DNA of 64,000 bases from an uncultured Flavobacteriaceae bacterium. Lineage in GTDB: Bacteria; Bacteroidota; Bacteroidia; Flavobacteriales; Flavobacteriaceae. Where the stretch lies: contig CANLWG010000014.1 in NCBI GenBank assembly GCA_947494715.1, forward strand, positions 119,478 to 183,477, written 5' to 3'. Below, in pieces: positions 1-8,565 of the stretch. The first letter of the stretch is position 1, and every line of letters starts with the position of its first letter. The translations under genes were made by a program, and so were the position numbers. The notes under the pieces are model-generated. The model searched no databases and had not been told where the DNA came from. It was given only the letters and a program-made list of their open reading frames with translations.

Positions 1-1283
1 CCTATAAATTAGTTATTGAGAGCGATAAAATTGTGTTGAGCGCGTCTCACCCCAGCGGAATATTTTATGGTCTAATGACCATATGGCAAAGTATAAAATT
101 CTCGCAGACCAATTCTATTCCCTGCGGGCTTATTTCAGACAAGCCCCGTTTTGAATACAGGGGATTCATGTTGGATGAATCGAGGAATTTTTTTGGAAAG
201 GACAAAGTATTGGAGATTATTGAACTAATGTCCCTGTTCAAGTTGAATACCTTTCACTGGCATTTGACCGATTCCCCGGGATGGCGTATTGAGATTAAGG
301 CATACCCTAATTTGACCACTATTGGCGCCAAGGGAAACCATTCAGATTCGGATGCCCCAGCCCTATTTTATACAAAAGAAGATATTAAAGAAATAGTGGC
401 CTATGCCGCCGATAGATTTGTGACCATTATCCCGGAAATAGATATGCCAGGCCATGCGGATGCAGCAAATAGGGCCTATCCTGTATTTTCAGTAGGAGGC
501 AATGGAAAAACGGCAAATTTTACCTTTAACCCTGGAAAAGAAGGTACATACGGGTATTTGTCGACTATTCTTAAAGAGGTGTCCAGTTTGTTCCCGTCTG
601 AATATATTCATCTGGGCGGAGATGAAGTGAATATGGGCAATCAGGGCTGGAATAAAAATGAAGACGTAAAAAGGCTAATGCAAGAAGCAGGTTTAAAGAC
701 GCCGAAAGATGTGGAGTTTTATTTTTTAGAACGAATGGCGGATAGTGTTAGCGCTATGGGGAAAAAAGTCGCAGGATGGGATGAAATGGCCGAATCGAAT
801 ATATCCAAAGAAAAGCTACTGATCTACTGGTGGCGTCATGACAAACCAGAATTGCTCGATAATGCCTTAAGCCGTAAATATAGCGTGGTACTTTGCCCTC
901 GAATTCCTTTGTATTTTGATTTTGTGCAACATGACTCACATGAAAATGGAAGAAGGTGGGACGGTTTTGGCACCGTCAACGATGTCTATTCTTACCCAGA
1001 TGCGACCCATACTTTTACAAAGGAAGAAACCAATCTAATAAATGGTATTCAGGGCAATCTTTGGACAGAAAGGTTTGATAGCGAAAAATGGGTTGATTTC
1101 ATGATGTTCCCACGTATTCTTGCACTTTCGGAGTCAGCTTGGACAGAAATAGAAAATAAAGACTTTGAACGCTTTCAATCGGTTTTACCGTCAATACAGG
1201 ATTATCTGGATGATCGTAATATATATTATTTCAATACCCTAAATGATAATCTTACTCCAGAGCCTGATTTTATTAAGGATTAA
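1..1283 (+). CDS. Beta-N-acetylhexosaminidase, GH20 (5' end outside window)
   Basis: C-terminal part of a family 20 glycoside hydrolase, an exo-enzyme that removes terminal GlcNAc or GalNAc by substrate-assisted catalysis. The frame is already open at the left edge and codons before the in-frame GTG at 33 continue the protein, so the start and any signal peptide lie outside the window. Seen: the end of the N-terminal GH20b-like domain (HPSGIFYGL), the barrel start with FHWHLTDSPGWR, and the hallmark HLGGDE, whose Asp and Glu codons at 621-626 are the catalytic pair. A later GNLWTE segment fits the substrate pocket. The end is natural (TAA). It is followed after about 57 nt by the HAD gene, so it may belong to the previous locus. 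Family assignment is secure; substrate and location are inferred. Confidence 0.93.
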   Translation, partial: YKLVIESDKIVLSASHPSGIFYGLMTIWQSIKFSQTNSIPCGLISDKPRFEYRGFMLDESRNFFGKDKVLEIIELMSLFKLNTFHWHLTDSPGWRIEIKAYPNLTTIGAKGNHSDSDAPALFYTKEDIKEIVAYAADRFVTIIPEIDMPGHADAANRAYPVFSVGGNGKTANFTFNPGKEGTYGYLSTILKEVSSLFPSEYIHLGGDEVNMGNQGWNKNEDVKRLMQEAGLKTPKDVEFYFLERMADSVSAMGKKVAGWDEMAESNISKEKLLIYWWRHDKPELLDNALSRKYSVVLCPRIPLYFDFVQHDSHENGRRWDGFGTVNDVYSYPDATHTFTKEETNLINGIQGNLWTERFDSEKWVDFMMFPRILALSESAWTEIENKDFERFQSVLPSIQDYLDDRNIYYFNTLNDNLTPEPDFIKD

Positions 1284-1311
1284 ATCACATGTAAATAAGC
1301 TAAATAGAGTT

Positions 1312-1319
1312 TATCTTTG
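1312..1319 (+). promoter_or_regulatory. Candidate -7 promoter element (TAnnTTTG)
   Basis: TATCTTTG matches the Bacteroidota -7 consensus TAnnTTTG and lies 20 nt before the HAD gene start at 1340. A convincing TTG -33 element at the usual distance is not visible, so this is a weak call for the start of the glycoconjugate operon. Confidence 0.35.
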
Positions 1320-1339
1320 ATTTCATTTAATATTTCCTA

Positions 1340-2020
1340 ATGGGTTTTAAGAACTTAATTTTAGATTTAGACAACACACTTTATGGTTATGATAGGCCTC
1401 ATAAAATAGGCATGGCCAAAGTTTTAAGCGAGTTTTCATCCAAATTTGCAATTAGTGATGAAAAGATGCAAGAAACTTTTAGTCTTGCTAGAAAACAGAC
1501 TCATATTGAATTATTAGGAAGAGCTGCCTCGCATAATAGATTATTATATTTTCAAAAAATGTTGGAGATTAATGGACTCAACAGCATTTCCGATGCGCTC
1601 TATTTTTATGAGTGTTATTGGGAGACTTTTCTAAGTGAGATGAAACCTTTTGATGCTGTTTTAGAAGCATTGGAGATGCAAAAGGCAAAAGGCACCAAAA
1701 TATGTATCCTTACTGATTTAACAGCGCATATACAATACCGTAAAATCGATAGACTTGGATTGACCGACTATTTAGATTTCTTAGTGACCAGTGAAGAGGT
1801 AGGTGCTGAAAAACCGCACCCCTATATGTTTATGAAAGCCTTGTTTAAATTAGGGGGTAACACATCAAATTCTATTATGATCGGGGATAATTGGGAAAAA
1901 GATATCGTTGGGGCCAATAATCTTGGATTAGAAGCTATTTGGATTAACCATAACAATGAAAACAAAGTACTTATGTCGGGCGTAAAAGAAGTATCGAACT
2001 TTGAACAAGTTAAACTATGA
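1340..2020 (+). CDS. HAD-superfamily hydrolase, pyrimidine 5'-nucleotidase-like
   Basis: Haloacid dehalogenase-type phosphatase of 226 aa. All four HAD motifs are visible: motif I LDLDNTLY with the nucleophile and acid/base aspartates near residues 10-12, motif II ILTDLT, the motif III lysine in GAEKPHP, and motif IV GDNWEKD. The long helical cap between motifs I and II resembles the YjjG/SDT1-type pyrimidine nucleotidase or 2-haloacid dehalogenase group. It probably dephosphorylates a small phosphorylated metabolite in the cytosol. Its stop overlaps the ATG of the class II aldolase gene (ATGA), so the two are translationally coupled and probably act on the same sugar or polyol phosphate (inference). 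Substrate cannot be read from the sequence. Confidence 0.85.
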   Translation: MGFKNLILDLDNTLYGYDRPHKIGMAKVLSEFSSKFAISDEKMQETFSLARKQTHIELLGRAASHNRLLYFQKMLEINGLNSISDALYFYECYWETFLSEMKPFDAVLEALEMQKAKGTKICILTDLTAHIQYRKIDRLGLTDYLDFLVTSEEVGAEKPHPYMFMKALFKLGGNTSNSIMIGDNWEKDIVGANNLGLEAIWINHNNENKVLMSGVKEVSNFEQVKL

Positions 2021-3093
2021 AAAACACAGCAGCTTTAAATAAGCTTGTTCAGCTGTCCAAATATGCTGGAGAGCGTTTTGATTTGGTTCAGGCCGGTGGG
2101 GGCAATACATCTGTCAAGTTTGATGACAAGATGTACATAAAAGCTTCCGGCTATTTACTTTCAGAGGTTTCCGATACTCAGGGCTACACCATAGTGAAAA
2201 CAATGAACGTCCTTTCTATCCTAGAAAACAACGAAATTTTAGAAGTAAAGGGCAAGAAAGAAAAAGATGAAAAGGCATCACAAAAACTACAACTTGCTAT
2301 TCTTGAAAAAGGCCCTAGGCCTTCAATAGAAACCTATTTACATGCACTTCTTTATACATATACATTTCACGTTCATGCAATAGCCGTAAATATTTTCACT
2401 TCACATAAAAACTGGGAGGAGAAAATGAAAACAATTGATGCCGATGCACTTTTGGTCGGGTATGAAACACCGGGGATAGAATTGGCCTTAGCGCTTAAAA
2501 AAGGAGTCGAACTTTATCAGAAAGATAATGGCTTTTTGCCAAAAATTATTTTTCTGCGGAATCACGGCATTATTGTAAGTTCCGATAATTATGAGGAGAT
2601 TGAACTTTTAACGGAAAGTGTTGTGAAAAAAGCCGAGGATACAGCGGGCTTGGATTTTTCAAGATATAGGACTACTTCCCAAATATCAAAATGCTATAAC
2701 GGCATATTCAAAGAAGATCATATTACTTACTTGTCTGAAGATGCTATTATTTATGATTTATTGAAAAAAGTAAATAGCCAAGCCCTAAAAAAACCTTTTT
2801 CCCCCGATGGTTATGTTTTTTGCGGCCATACCATTTTAAAAATTGATGCGATCACCCCAAAAGCATTTGCCAAGTATCAGGAAACCTATGGGTCAAGCCC
2901 AAAAATTTTACTTTTCAAAAATTACATTTATATCGTAGCGGCCGACTTAAAAAAGGCCAAAATGATCGAAGATGTCTTTAAGAACAATCTTCTAATAGCA
3001 AATACATTAGGCACAGAGTTACAATTTTTAGAGGATAGCGAGATTAGCTATTTGGGGAATTGGGAGGCGGAAAAGTACAGACAAAAATTGTAA
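2017..3093 (+). CDS. Class II aldolase/adducin family protein
   Basis: Protein of 358 aa with a class II aldolase/adducin fold in its first ~230 residues: the glycine-rich GGGNTSVKF loop that binds phosphate, KASGYLLSEV, the metal-binding histidines in HALLYTYTFHVHA, and a late RNHGIIV. Family members are zinc-dependent aldolases or epimerases for sugar phosphates (fuculose-1-P aldolase, ribulose-5-P epimerase). The extra C-terminal ~130 residues make it longer than the classic ~215 aa enzymes and may form a second domain. It is coupled by a 4-nt overlap to the HAD phosphatase. Likely role: making or breaking a small phosphorylated sugar that feeds the downstream nucleotidyltransferase (inference). 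Confidence 0.85.
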   Translation: MKNTAALNKLVQLSKYAGERFDLVQAGGGNTSVKFDDKMYIKASGYLLSEVSDTQGYTIVKTMNVLSILENNEILEVKGKKEKDEKASQKLQLAILEKGPRPSIETYLHALLYTYTFHVHAIAVNIFTSHKNWEEKMKTIDADALLVGYETPGIELALALKKGVELYQKDNGFLPKIIFLRNHGIIVSSDNYEEIELLTESVVKKAEDTAGLDFSRYRTTSQISKCYNGIFKEDHITYLSEDAIIYDLLKKVNSQALKKPFSPDGYVFCGHTILKIDAITPKAFAKYQETYGSSPKILLFKNYIYIVAADLKKAKMIEDVFKNNLLIANTLGTELQFLEDSEISYLGNWEAEKYRQKL

Positions 3094-3150
3094 CGCGAAA
3101 AAACAGAACAATCTTCTAATAGTACATGCAGGCAGTATAATCGTTAGCTA

Positions 3151-4740
3151 ATGGTTTCTAAATTAAAGTCGTTCAAAGACAACGAAAACTTTACCTACCT
3201 CGGCATAGCTGCTTTTTTCGGATTTTTAGGCTTTATGCTACAACCCACCGCCTACACATGGGGAGAGCAAGATATGATGCCTTTTTTCGAAAGGGTTTTT
3301 GATCCGAATTACCTCGCCAATGATTTTTTTACAAATACTACAACGCAAAAGAATCCACGATGGGTTTATGGGTATTTTATCGTGGCCATATCGTGGCTTA
3401 CCAATTTGTCGTGGTATAAAAGCCTGTATGTACTTAAATTGATTTTGTGTATTGTAAACCCCATATTGTATTATAAAGTCATTCTTGTATTGTTGCGAAA
3501 ATATGTAGATAAGGCCGCAATGAGCAGGGTATCTCCTGTAATTCTGTTTCTTGTGGTGCTGATGGTGTTCCTGGACAATTTTCGGGATTTTTTCACCATA
3601 GCTTCGTGGTTGAGCTATACAAGAGCCATTCAGGCCAATAGCCTTGCCTTGGTTTTTTGTTTTATAGCTATTCTCTTCAAAGAGCGTGGTAGCAAATCGA
3701 TAATCTATAGTGCGTTTTTCTTTTTAGCCTGTTTGATGCATCCCGTTGTAGGCTTTCTTGGAATCATGTTTTATATTATATTTCTGGTTCCACAATACAA
3801 AGAGGAAAGGAAGAACATTGCTAAAATTTTTCTCGCCGGTATTTTAGGCATGATCTGCATTAGGCTTACGTTTACTTCCGGTTCGGAACTATCGACCTTA
3901 GCGTTTATCAAGTATTATGTACTTGAAAGGCATCCTTGGCATTATCACGTTCCCTATTATGATATTTACGTGGAGGACTGGAAGCAGTACTTCATATATA
4001 TTAACGTTCTTTTTGCGATTCCGTTCTGTTATGCACTGATTAGAAAAAAGAACAAGCTGTTGCTTTTATCCATCATTTCATGGACATGTTATTCCGGGGC
4101 GATCGCAATGCAATATATTTTTATTGACCTCTATCCGGTAAAGACGATGGCTTATCTAGGGGTTTCAAGATTTACCTCCTTTGGATACTGGATGTTGCTT
4201 ATTTTATGGGGAATTCTACTATCTGATTTCATCAATAAGAACAAAGAATTTGTTTTTCCAAGCTTGACAATCAAAAACTTTGGACTTATAACCTTAAATT
4301 TATTCCTTGTAGGAATTTTATTTATTGACAACCCTAAAGAAAGTGCTTATCTCAAGAAAAAAGATTTTTATGATTTTGTAAGCAAAACCGCTGAAGACGC
4401 AATTTTTATTACGTATTCAACGAAGTTGAATACAGATATAAGAATTATAGGTAGAAGAGGGGTTTTGGTCGGACTCGAATTTCCTTTTGTCGAAACTGCT
4501 ATTGCTGAATATAATGATCGGTTTTCAATGGCGTACGGCTCGCTACAAACTGAACCCAATGGCACCAATTTTTACAGGAATTTGAATTTGGATGAGTTTG
4601 TTGCGATTTCTAAAAAATACCAATTGGATTATATAGTGACGGAAGATAAATTCAGCAATAATTTTGGAGCTAATATTCCGGTCTGGAAAAACGGGAAGCT
4701 TAGAATATACAAAGTGAAAAATTTAGATTTTAATTTATGA
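3151..4740 (+). CDS. Polytopic membrane protein, glycosyltransferase-C-like
   Basis: A 529 aa integral membrane protein with about ten hydrophobic segments spread over residues 15-410, followed by a soluble C-terminal domain of roughly 120 residues. The first extracytoplasmic loop is acidic and aromatic (GEQDMMPFFERVFDP), the region where GT-C glycosyltransferases carry their catalytic acids. I cannot name a family with certainty; it resembles multi-pass proteins annotated with DUF6798. The stop overlaps the ATG of the double nucleotidyltransferase (ATGA), so it is part of the same operon. A role in extracytoplasmic glycan assembly is inference from topology and context. Confidence 0.7.
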   Translation: MVSKLKSFKDNENFTYLGIAAFFGFLGFMLQPTAYTWGEQDMMPFFERVFDPNYLANDFFTNTTTQKNPRWVYGYFIVAISWLTNLSWYKSLYVLKLILCIVNPILYYKVILVLLRKYVDKAAMSRVSPVILFLVVLMVFLDNFRDFFTIASWLSYTRAIQANSLALVFCFIAILFKERGSKSIIYSAFFFLACLMHPVVGFLGIMFYIIFLVPQYKEERKNIAKIFLAGILGMICIRLTFTSGSELSTLAFIKYYVLERHPWHYHVPYYDIYVEDWKQYFIYINVLFAIPFCYALIRKKNKLLLLSIISWTCYSGAIAMQYIFIDLYPVKTMAYLGVSRFTSFGYWMLLILWGILLSDFINKNKEFVFPSLTIKNFGLITLNLFLVGILFIDNPKESAYLKKKDFYDFVSKTAEDAIFITYSTKLNTDIRIIGRRGVLVGLEFPFVETAIAEYNDRFSMAYGSLQTEPNGTNFYRNLNLDEFVAISKKYQLDYIVTEDKFSNNFGANIPVWKNGKLRIYKVKNLDFNL

Positions 4741-6386
4741 AGATAGTGATACCCATGTCCGGAATGGGCAACCGTTTTATAAAAGCGGGTTATCAAACAC
4801 CGAAGCCTTTGATTGAAATGGACGGTATCCCGATTATCGAACATGTGGTAAAGATGTTTCCGATGGAGGAAGATTTCGTTTTCATATGCAATAGTAAACA
4901 TCTTGCGGAAACCAACATAAGGGCTGTGCTGCAAAAAATTGCTCCAAAGGGCATTATCGTTGAAATTCCACCTCATAAGAAAGGCCCGGTCTATGCCGTT
5001 AACGCAATAGAAAATCTTATCGACGAAGAAGAGGAGGTCATCGTTAACTATTGCGATTTCTCCTGTTATTGGGATTATGCCGACTTTTTGGAACACACGC
5101 GTTCGAGAGACGCAGATGGTGCCATACCGGCCTATAAGGGCTTTCATCCGCACATGTTAGGGGCTACCAACTATGCTTTTATGAGGGATGAAAAACAGTG
5201 GATGTTAGAAATAAAGGAGAAAGAACCCTTTACGGACAATAGAATGCAAGAATATGCTTCCATGGGCACCTACTACTTCAAAAAAGGAGCATATGTAAAA
5301 AAGTATTTTAAAGCCCTCATGGAAAAAGACATAAACCTGAACGGCGAGTATTATGTCAGTCTAATATACAATCTTTTGGTAGATGACGGGCTCAAAGTTT
5401 CGATCTATGACGTGGAACACATGTTACAATGGGGTACGCCGCAAGATGTAGAGGAATACAATGGTTTTTCAGATTATTTTAGGGCTGTTTGTGATTTGAC
5501 ATCTAATTCTGAAGTGCATCCGGCCAATGATATCAATTTGATTCCCTTAGCGGGTCTGGGTAGTCGTTTTTCCAAAGAAGGATATGTTGACCCAAAACCA
5601 TTGATTTCGGTTTCCGGAAAACCTATGATCGTTCAAGCCGCGAACTATTTGCCAAAAGCGCCCAGAAATATTTTTATTTGTTTGGAAGAGCACCTTGTTG
5701 GGTATCCTTTGGAAAGTACTTTAAAAAAGAGCTTTCCCGACGGTAAAATAGTGTCTTTGGACAAGCCTACCGAAGGCCAAGCCTGTACCTGTGAGATTGG
5801 TCTGCAAGATGAAAATCCCGATAGTTCCTTATTGATAGCTGCCTGCGACAATGGCATGTTATACAATAAAGAAAAGTACGAGGCATTATTGAATGATACC
5901 ACTGTTGATGCCATCGCATGGTCTTTTAGAAACCATCCGAGTAGTCATCTTAATCCCGAAATGTATGGCTGGATCAAAACGGACGAAAATGATACGGTTA
6001 CAGGAGTAAGCGTGAAAAAAGCCATTAGCAATTCACCCAAAACAGACCATGCCGTAGTAGGCACTTTTTATTTTAGGAAGGCAGGTTACTTTTTAGAGGC
6101 CCTGTCAAGGATGTATGAAAAAAATGAAAGGGTAAACGGAGAATTCTATGTAGACAGTTGTCTAAACGAACTTGTTGAAATGAATTTAAATGTTAAAGTA
6201 TTTGAAATAGACCATTATATTGGCTGGGGTACCCCGAATGACTATAAAACATTTAAGTATTGGCAAAGCTTTTTTCATAAGGTAGATTGGCACCCATATC
6301 GTCTGGAAAATGACATCACCGTAAATCGCGATGCTTTGGGAGAACTTGAAAAGGAGTATGATTCATTTCAGCAGGAGTGGGTCTAG
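4737..6386 (+). CDS. Tandem-domain sugar-phosphate nucleotidyltransferase
   Basis: A 549 aa protein made of two homologous nucleotidyltransferase domains. Domain 1 (about residues 1-245) starts with MSGMGNRFIKAGYQTPKPL; domain 2 (about 263-530) starts with LAGLGSRFSKEGYVDPKPL. Both keep the G-x-G-x-R-F ... KPL signature that binds the NTP and pyrophosphate, and each ends with a matching WGTPxD-type motif (QWGTPQD, GWGTPND). Such enzymes transfer an NMP to a sugar- or polyol-phosphate. A duplication in one chain is unusual and suggests either two consecutive activations or one domain turned regulatory. It is translationally coupled to the upstream membrane protein. Substrate unknown. Confidence 0.85.
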   Translation: MKIVIPMSGMGNRFIKAGYQTPKPLIEMDGIPIIEHVVKMFPMEEDFVFICNSKHLAETNIRAVLQKIAPKGIIVEIPPHKKGPVYAVNAIENLIDEEEEVIVNYCDFSCYWDYADFLEHTRSRDADGAIPAYKGFHPHMLGATNYAFMRDEKQWMLEIKEKEPFTDNRMQEYASMGTYYFKKGAYVKKYFKALMEKDINLNGEYYVSLIYNLLVDDGLKVSIYDVEHMLQWGTPQDVEEYNGFSDYFRAVCDLTSNSEVHPANDINLIPLAGLGSRFSKEGYVDPKPLISVSGKPMIVQAANYLPKAPRNIFICLEEHLVGYPLESTLKKSFPDGKIVSLDKPTEGQACTCEIGLQDENPDSSLLIAACDNGMLYNKEKYEALLNDTTVDAIAWSFRNHPSSHLNPEMYGWIKTDENDTVTGVSVKKAISNSPKTDHAVVGTFYFRKAGYFLEALSRMYEKNERVNGEFYVDSCLNELVEMNLNVKVFEIDHYIGWGTPNDYKTFKYWQSFFHKVDWHPYRLENDITVNRDALGELEKEYDSFQQEWV

Positions 6387-6471
6387 TAAACGAGAAATAG
6401 TAAGGGCACTTCTATGGCCCCGGATTAAACATATAGATAAACACTAACTTGACTTAAAAGACGATACAAAC

Positions 6472-7185
6472 ATGGCATCAAAATTTGGACTACTTGGGGA
6501 AATGGAATTCTTGCAAAACTGGGCATCATCGTTCATAAGCTCCGTCAACCCCGCGGTAATTCACAACATTGAAAAATATATTGCGATAAAGAAAACGGTG
6601 TATTTAAATTCGTTGGAACATCAAAAAGGCGATTATTTGGAGTTTGGCGTTTATACAGGGTCCTCATTTTGTCATACGATCAAGTGTTTTAAGAAAATGG
6701 AAAAATTCAACCCCTTTCAAAAAGAGACAAAATTTATTGGATTCGATTCCTTCGAGGGTTTTGGCGAATTGGAAGAGGACGATAAACACCCTTTTTATGT
6801 AGACCAAAATTTTACTACCAGTTACGAGAAAGTCAAGAAAAGAGCTGAAAAGACTTTAAAAGGATGGGGCTCGGGATGCCAACTGGTGAAGGGATATTTC
6901 GAAGAAAGTCTAAAAGAAGGGCCATCAAAATACGGCATTGAGAATATTAGAATAGCATTCATAGATTCGGATACCTATTCCTCCTCAAAATGCGCTTTTG
7001 AATTTATTAAAAACAATATCAAAAGTGGCGCCCATATTATTCTGGATGATTTTTATAGCTATAATGGCGACCCAAAAAAAGGGGTCACATTGGCATTTAA
7101 TGAGTTTTTGAGCGAATCTGAATTTAAATACAGAAAAATTCTTGATTACGGAATGGGGGGTATAGTTGTTGTTCTTTATAAGTAA
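6472..7185 (+). CDS. TylF/MycF-like class I SAM-dependent methyltransferase
   Basis: Methyltransferase of 237 aa resembling the TylF/MycF macrocin O-methyltransferase family, which methylates sugar hydroxyls. Seen: the SAM-binding motif I segment YLEFGVYTGSSF, the acidic motif FIGFDSFEGFGE, and the late FIDSDTYSS and IILDDFYSYNG segments, whose aspartates form the Mg-binding site in this family. It sits 85 nt after the nucleotidyltransferase gene and 86 nt before a GT2 gene in the same direction. O-methylation of a glycan residue is the likely job (inference). Methylated sugars are common in flavobacterial surface polysaccharides. Confidence 0.82.
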   Translation: MASKFGLLGEMEFLQNWASSFISSVNPAVIHNIEKYIAIKKTVYLNSLEHQKGDYLEFGVYTGSSFCHTIKCFKKMEKFNPFQKETKFIGFDSFEGFGELEEDDKHPFYVDQNFTTSYEKVKKRAEKTLKGWGSGCQLVKGYFEESLKEGPSKYGIENIRIAFIDSDTYSSSKCAFEFIKNNIKSGAHIILDDFYSYNGDPKKGVTLAFNEFLSESEFKYRKILDYGMGGIVVVLYK

Positions 7186-7271
7186 TTGATAAATTTGAGA
7201 TTCTGGAAGTGCGTCGTTTTAAATTGAAGTAGTTCGGACCACTTCATGGGATAGAACAAAATTATAAGCAA

Positions 7272-7973
7272 ATGAAATTGTCAATAGTGGTTCCTTGTTA
7301 TAATGAAGCGAGGAACATACCTCTAATTCTATCGGGTTTTGAGAAGGTAATCAAGCGAAATGATATCGAGGTTCTTTTGGTCAACAATGGTTCGACTGAT
7401 GACTCTAAAACCGTTTTTGAGGATTTAGTGCCCAAATATTCTTTTGCGCGATTGGTAAACGTTGATGAAAATAAGGGCTACGGCTTTGGTATTTTGTCAG
7501 GCTTGGCAGCGGGAAGAGGCACCTATTTGGGATGGACACATGCCGATATGCAAACAGATCCCAATGATGTGATCAAAGCCCTGGAAATTATAGAAAATGA
7601 ATCCGAACAGGAAAAGATATATGTTAAGGGAGATCGAAAAGGGCGACCGTTTTTTGATCAGTTCTTTACCTCGGGCATGAGTCTCTTCGAAACCATTTAT
7701 ATGGGAGAGAAGTTGCACGATATCAATGCGCAACCGAATATTTTTCACCGGGACTTCTTCGCAAGCTGGGAGAACCCTCCACATGATTTTGCTTTAGACC
7801 TTTACGCACTTTATATGGCAAAAAAGCAAAAAATAAATGTAATCAGATTCGATGTGCTGTTCCCCGAGAGAATTCACGGCACCTCAAGTTGGAATACCGG
7901 CTTTGCCGCGAAAAGGAAATTCATAAAGAGAACGCTGGATTTTAGCGCAAAACTGAAGAAGAGCCTAAACTAA
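7272..7973 (+). CDS. Glycosyltransferase family 2 (DPM1-like)
   Basis: A 233 aa GT-A-fold glycosyltransferase without membrane anchor. The N-terminus SIVVPCYNEARNIP and VNNGSTDDS bind the nucleotide-sugar, and HADMQTDP is the family's metal-binding acidic motif region. Overall it resembles dolichyl/undecaprenyl-phosphate mannose synthase-like GT2 enzymes, but lacks the C-terminal membrane helices many bacterial homologs have. It could make a polyprenyl-phosphate-linked sugar donor for the GT-C proteins downstream (inference). The stop is one base before the ATG of the next gene, so the genes are cotranscribed. Confidence 0.88.
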   Translation: MKLSIVVPCYNEARNIPLILSGFEKVIKRNDIEVLLVNNGSTDDSKTVFEDLVPKYSFARLVNVDENKGYGFGILSGLAAGRGTYLGWTHADMQTDPNDVIKALEIIENESEQEKIYVKGDRKGRPFFDQFFTSGMSLFETIYMGEKLHDINAQPNIFHRDFFASWENPPHDFALDLYALYMAKKQKINVIRFDVLFPERIHGTSSWNTGFAAKRKFIKRTLDFSAKLKKSLN

Positions 7974-7974
7974 T

Positions 7975-8565
7975 ATGGAATATATCGCGCATCGTATCAA
8001 TACGCTTTCCGAATTGGAAAAGCTGCCCACAAAATTTGGGGTAGAGATCGACCTTAGGGATGCACTTGACGGTACAATATATATTGCACATGATCCATTT
8101 ACGCCTGGAGAAAATTTCGAGGCCTACCTTAAGCATTACAAGCACGGCACGATGATTTTGAATATCAAAAGCGAGCGAATAGAATTCAAGGTTTTGGAAT
8201 TGATAAAAAAGTATAGTATTGCGCAGTATTTCTTTTTGGACTCATCTTTCCCCATGATTTATACAATGGCAGACCAAGGCGAGAGAAATATAGCATTGCG
8301 GTATTCCGAGTTTGAGGGAATCGATACCCTAAAACGTATGCAAGGCCGTGTAGATTGGGTATGGGTCGATTGTTTTACCAAGCTGCCATTGGACCACAAC
8401 TTGTTTTTAAGGTTAAAAAAAATGAAGTATAAGCTATGTTTGGTCTCTCCTGAATTACAGGGGCGCGATGAAGATATCGAAAATTACAAAACGTATTTAG
8501 CATCGCAAGAAATCGTATTCGATGCCATTTGCACCAAACACTATAATGTCTCGAGATGGCTCTAA
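7975..8565 (+). CDS. Glycerophosphodiester phosphodiesterase-like protein
   Basis: A 196 aa protein with features of the GDPD/PI-PLC barrel: AHRIN near residue 5 (catalytic His and Arg of the HRG-type motif), VEIDLR (metal-binding Glu and Asp) and IAHDP (second catalytic His). It is shorter than usual GDPD enzymes (about 240 aa) and the Gly of the HRG motif is replaced, so activity may be altered. It is squeezed between a GT2 (1-nt gap) and the fusion gene (10-nt overlap), which suggests an obligate role in the same pathway, for example cleavage or transfer of a phosphodiester-linked group (inference). Confidence 0.75.
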   Translation: MEYIAHRINTLSELEKLPTKFGVEIDLRDALDGTIYIAHDPFTPGENFEAYLKHYKHGTMILNIKSERIEFKVLELIKKYSIAQYFFLDSSFPMIYTMADQGERNIALRYSEFEGIDTLKRMQGRVDWVWVDCFTKLPLDHNLFLRLKKMKYKLCLVSPELQGRDEDIENYKTYLASQEIVFDAICTKHYNVSRWL

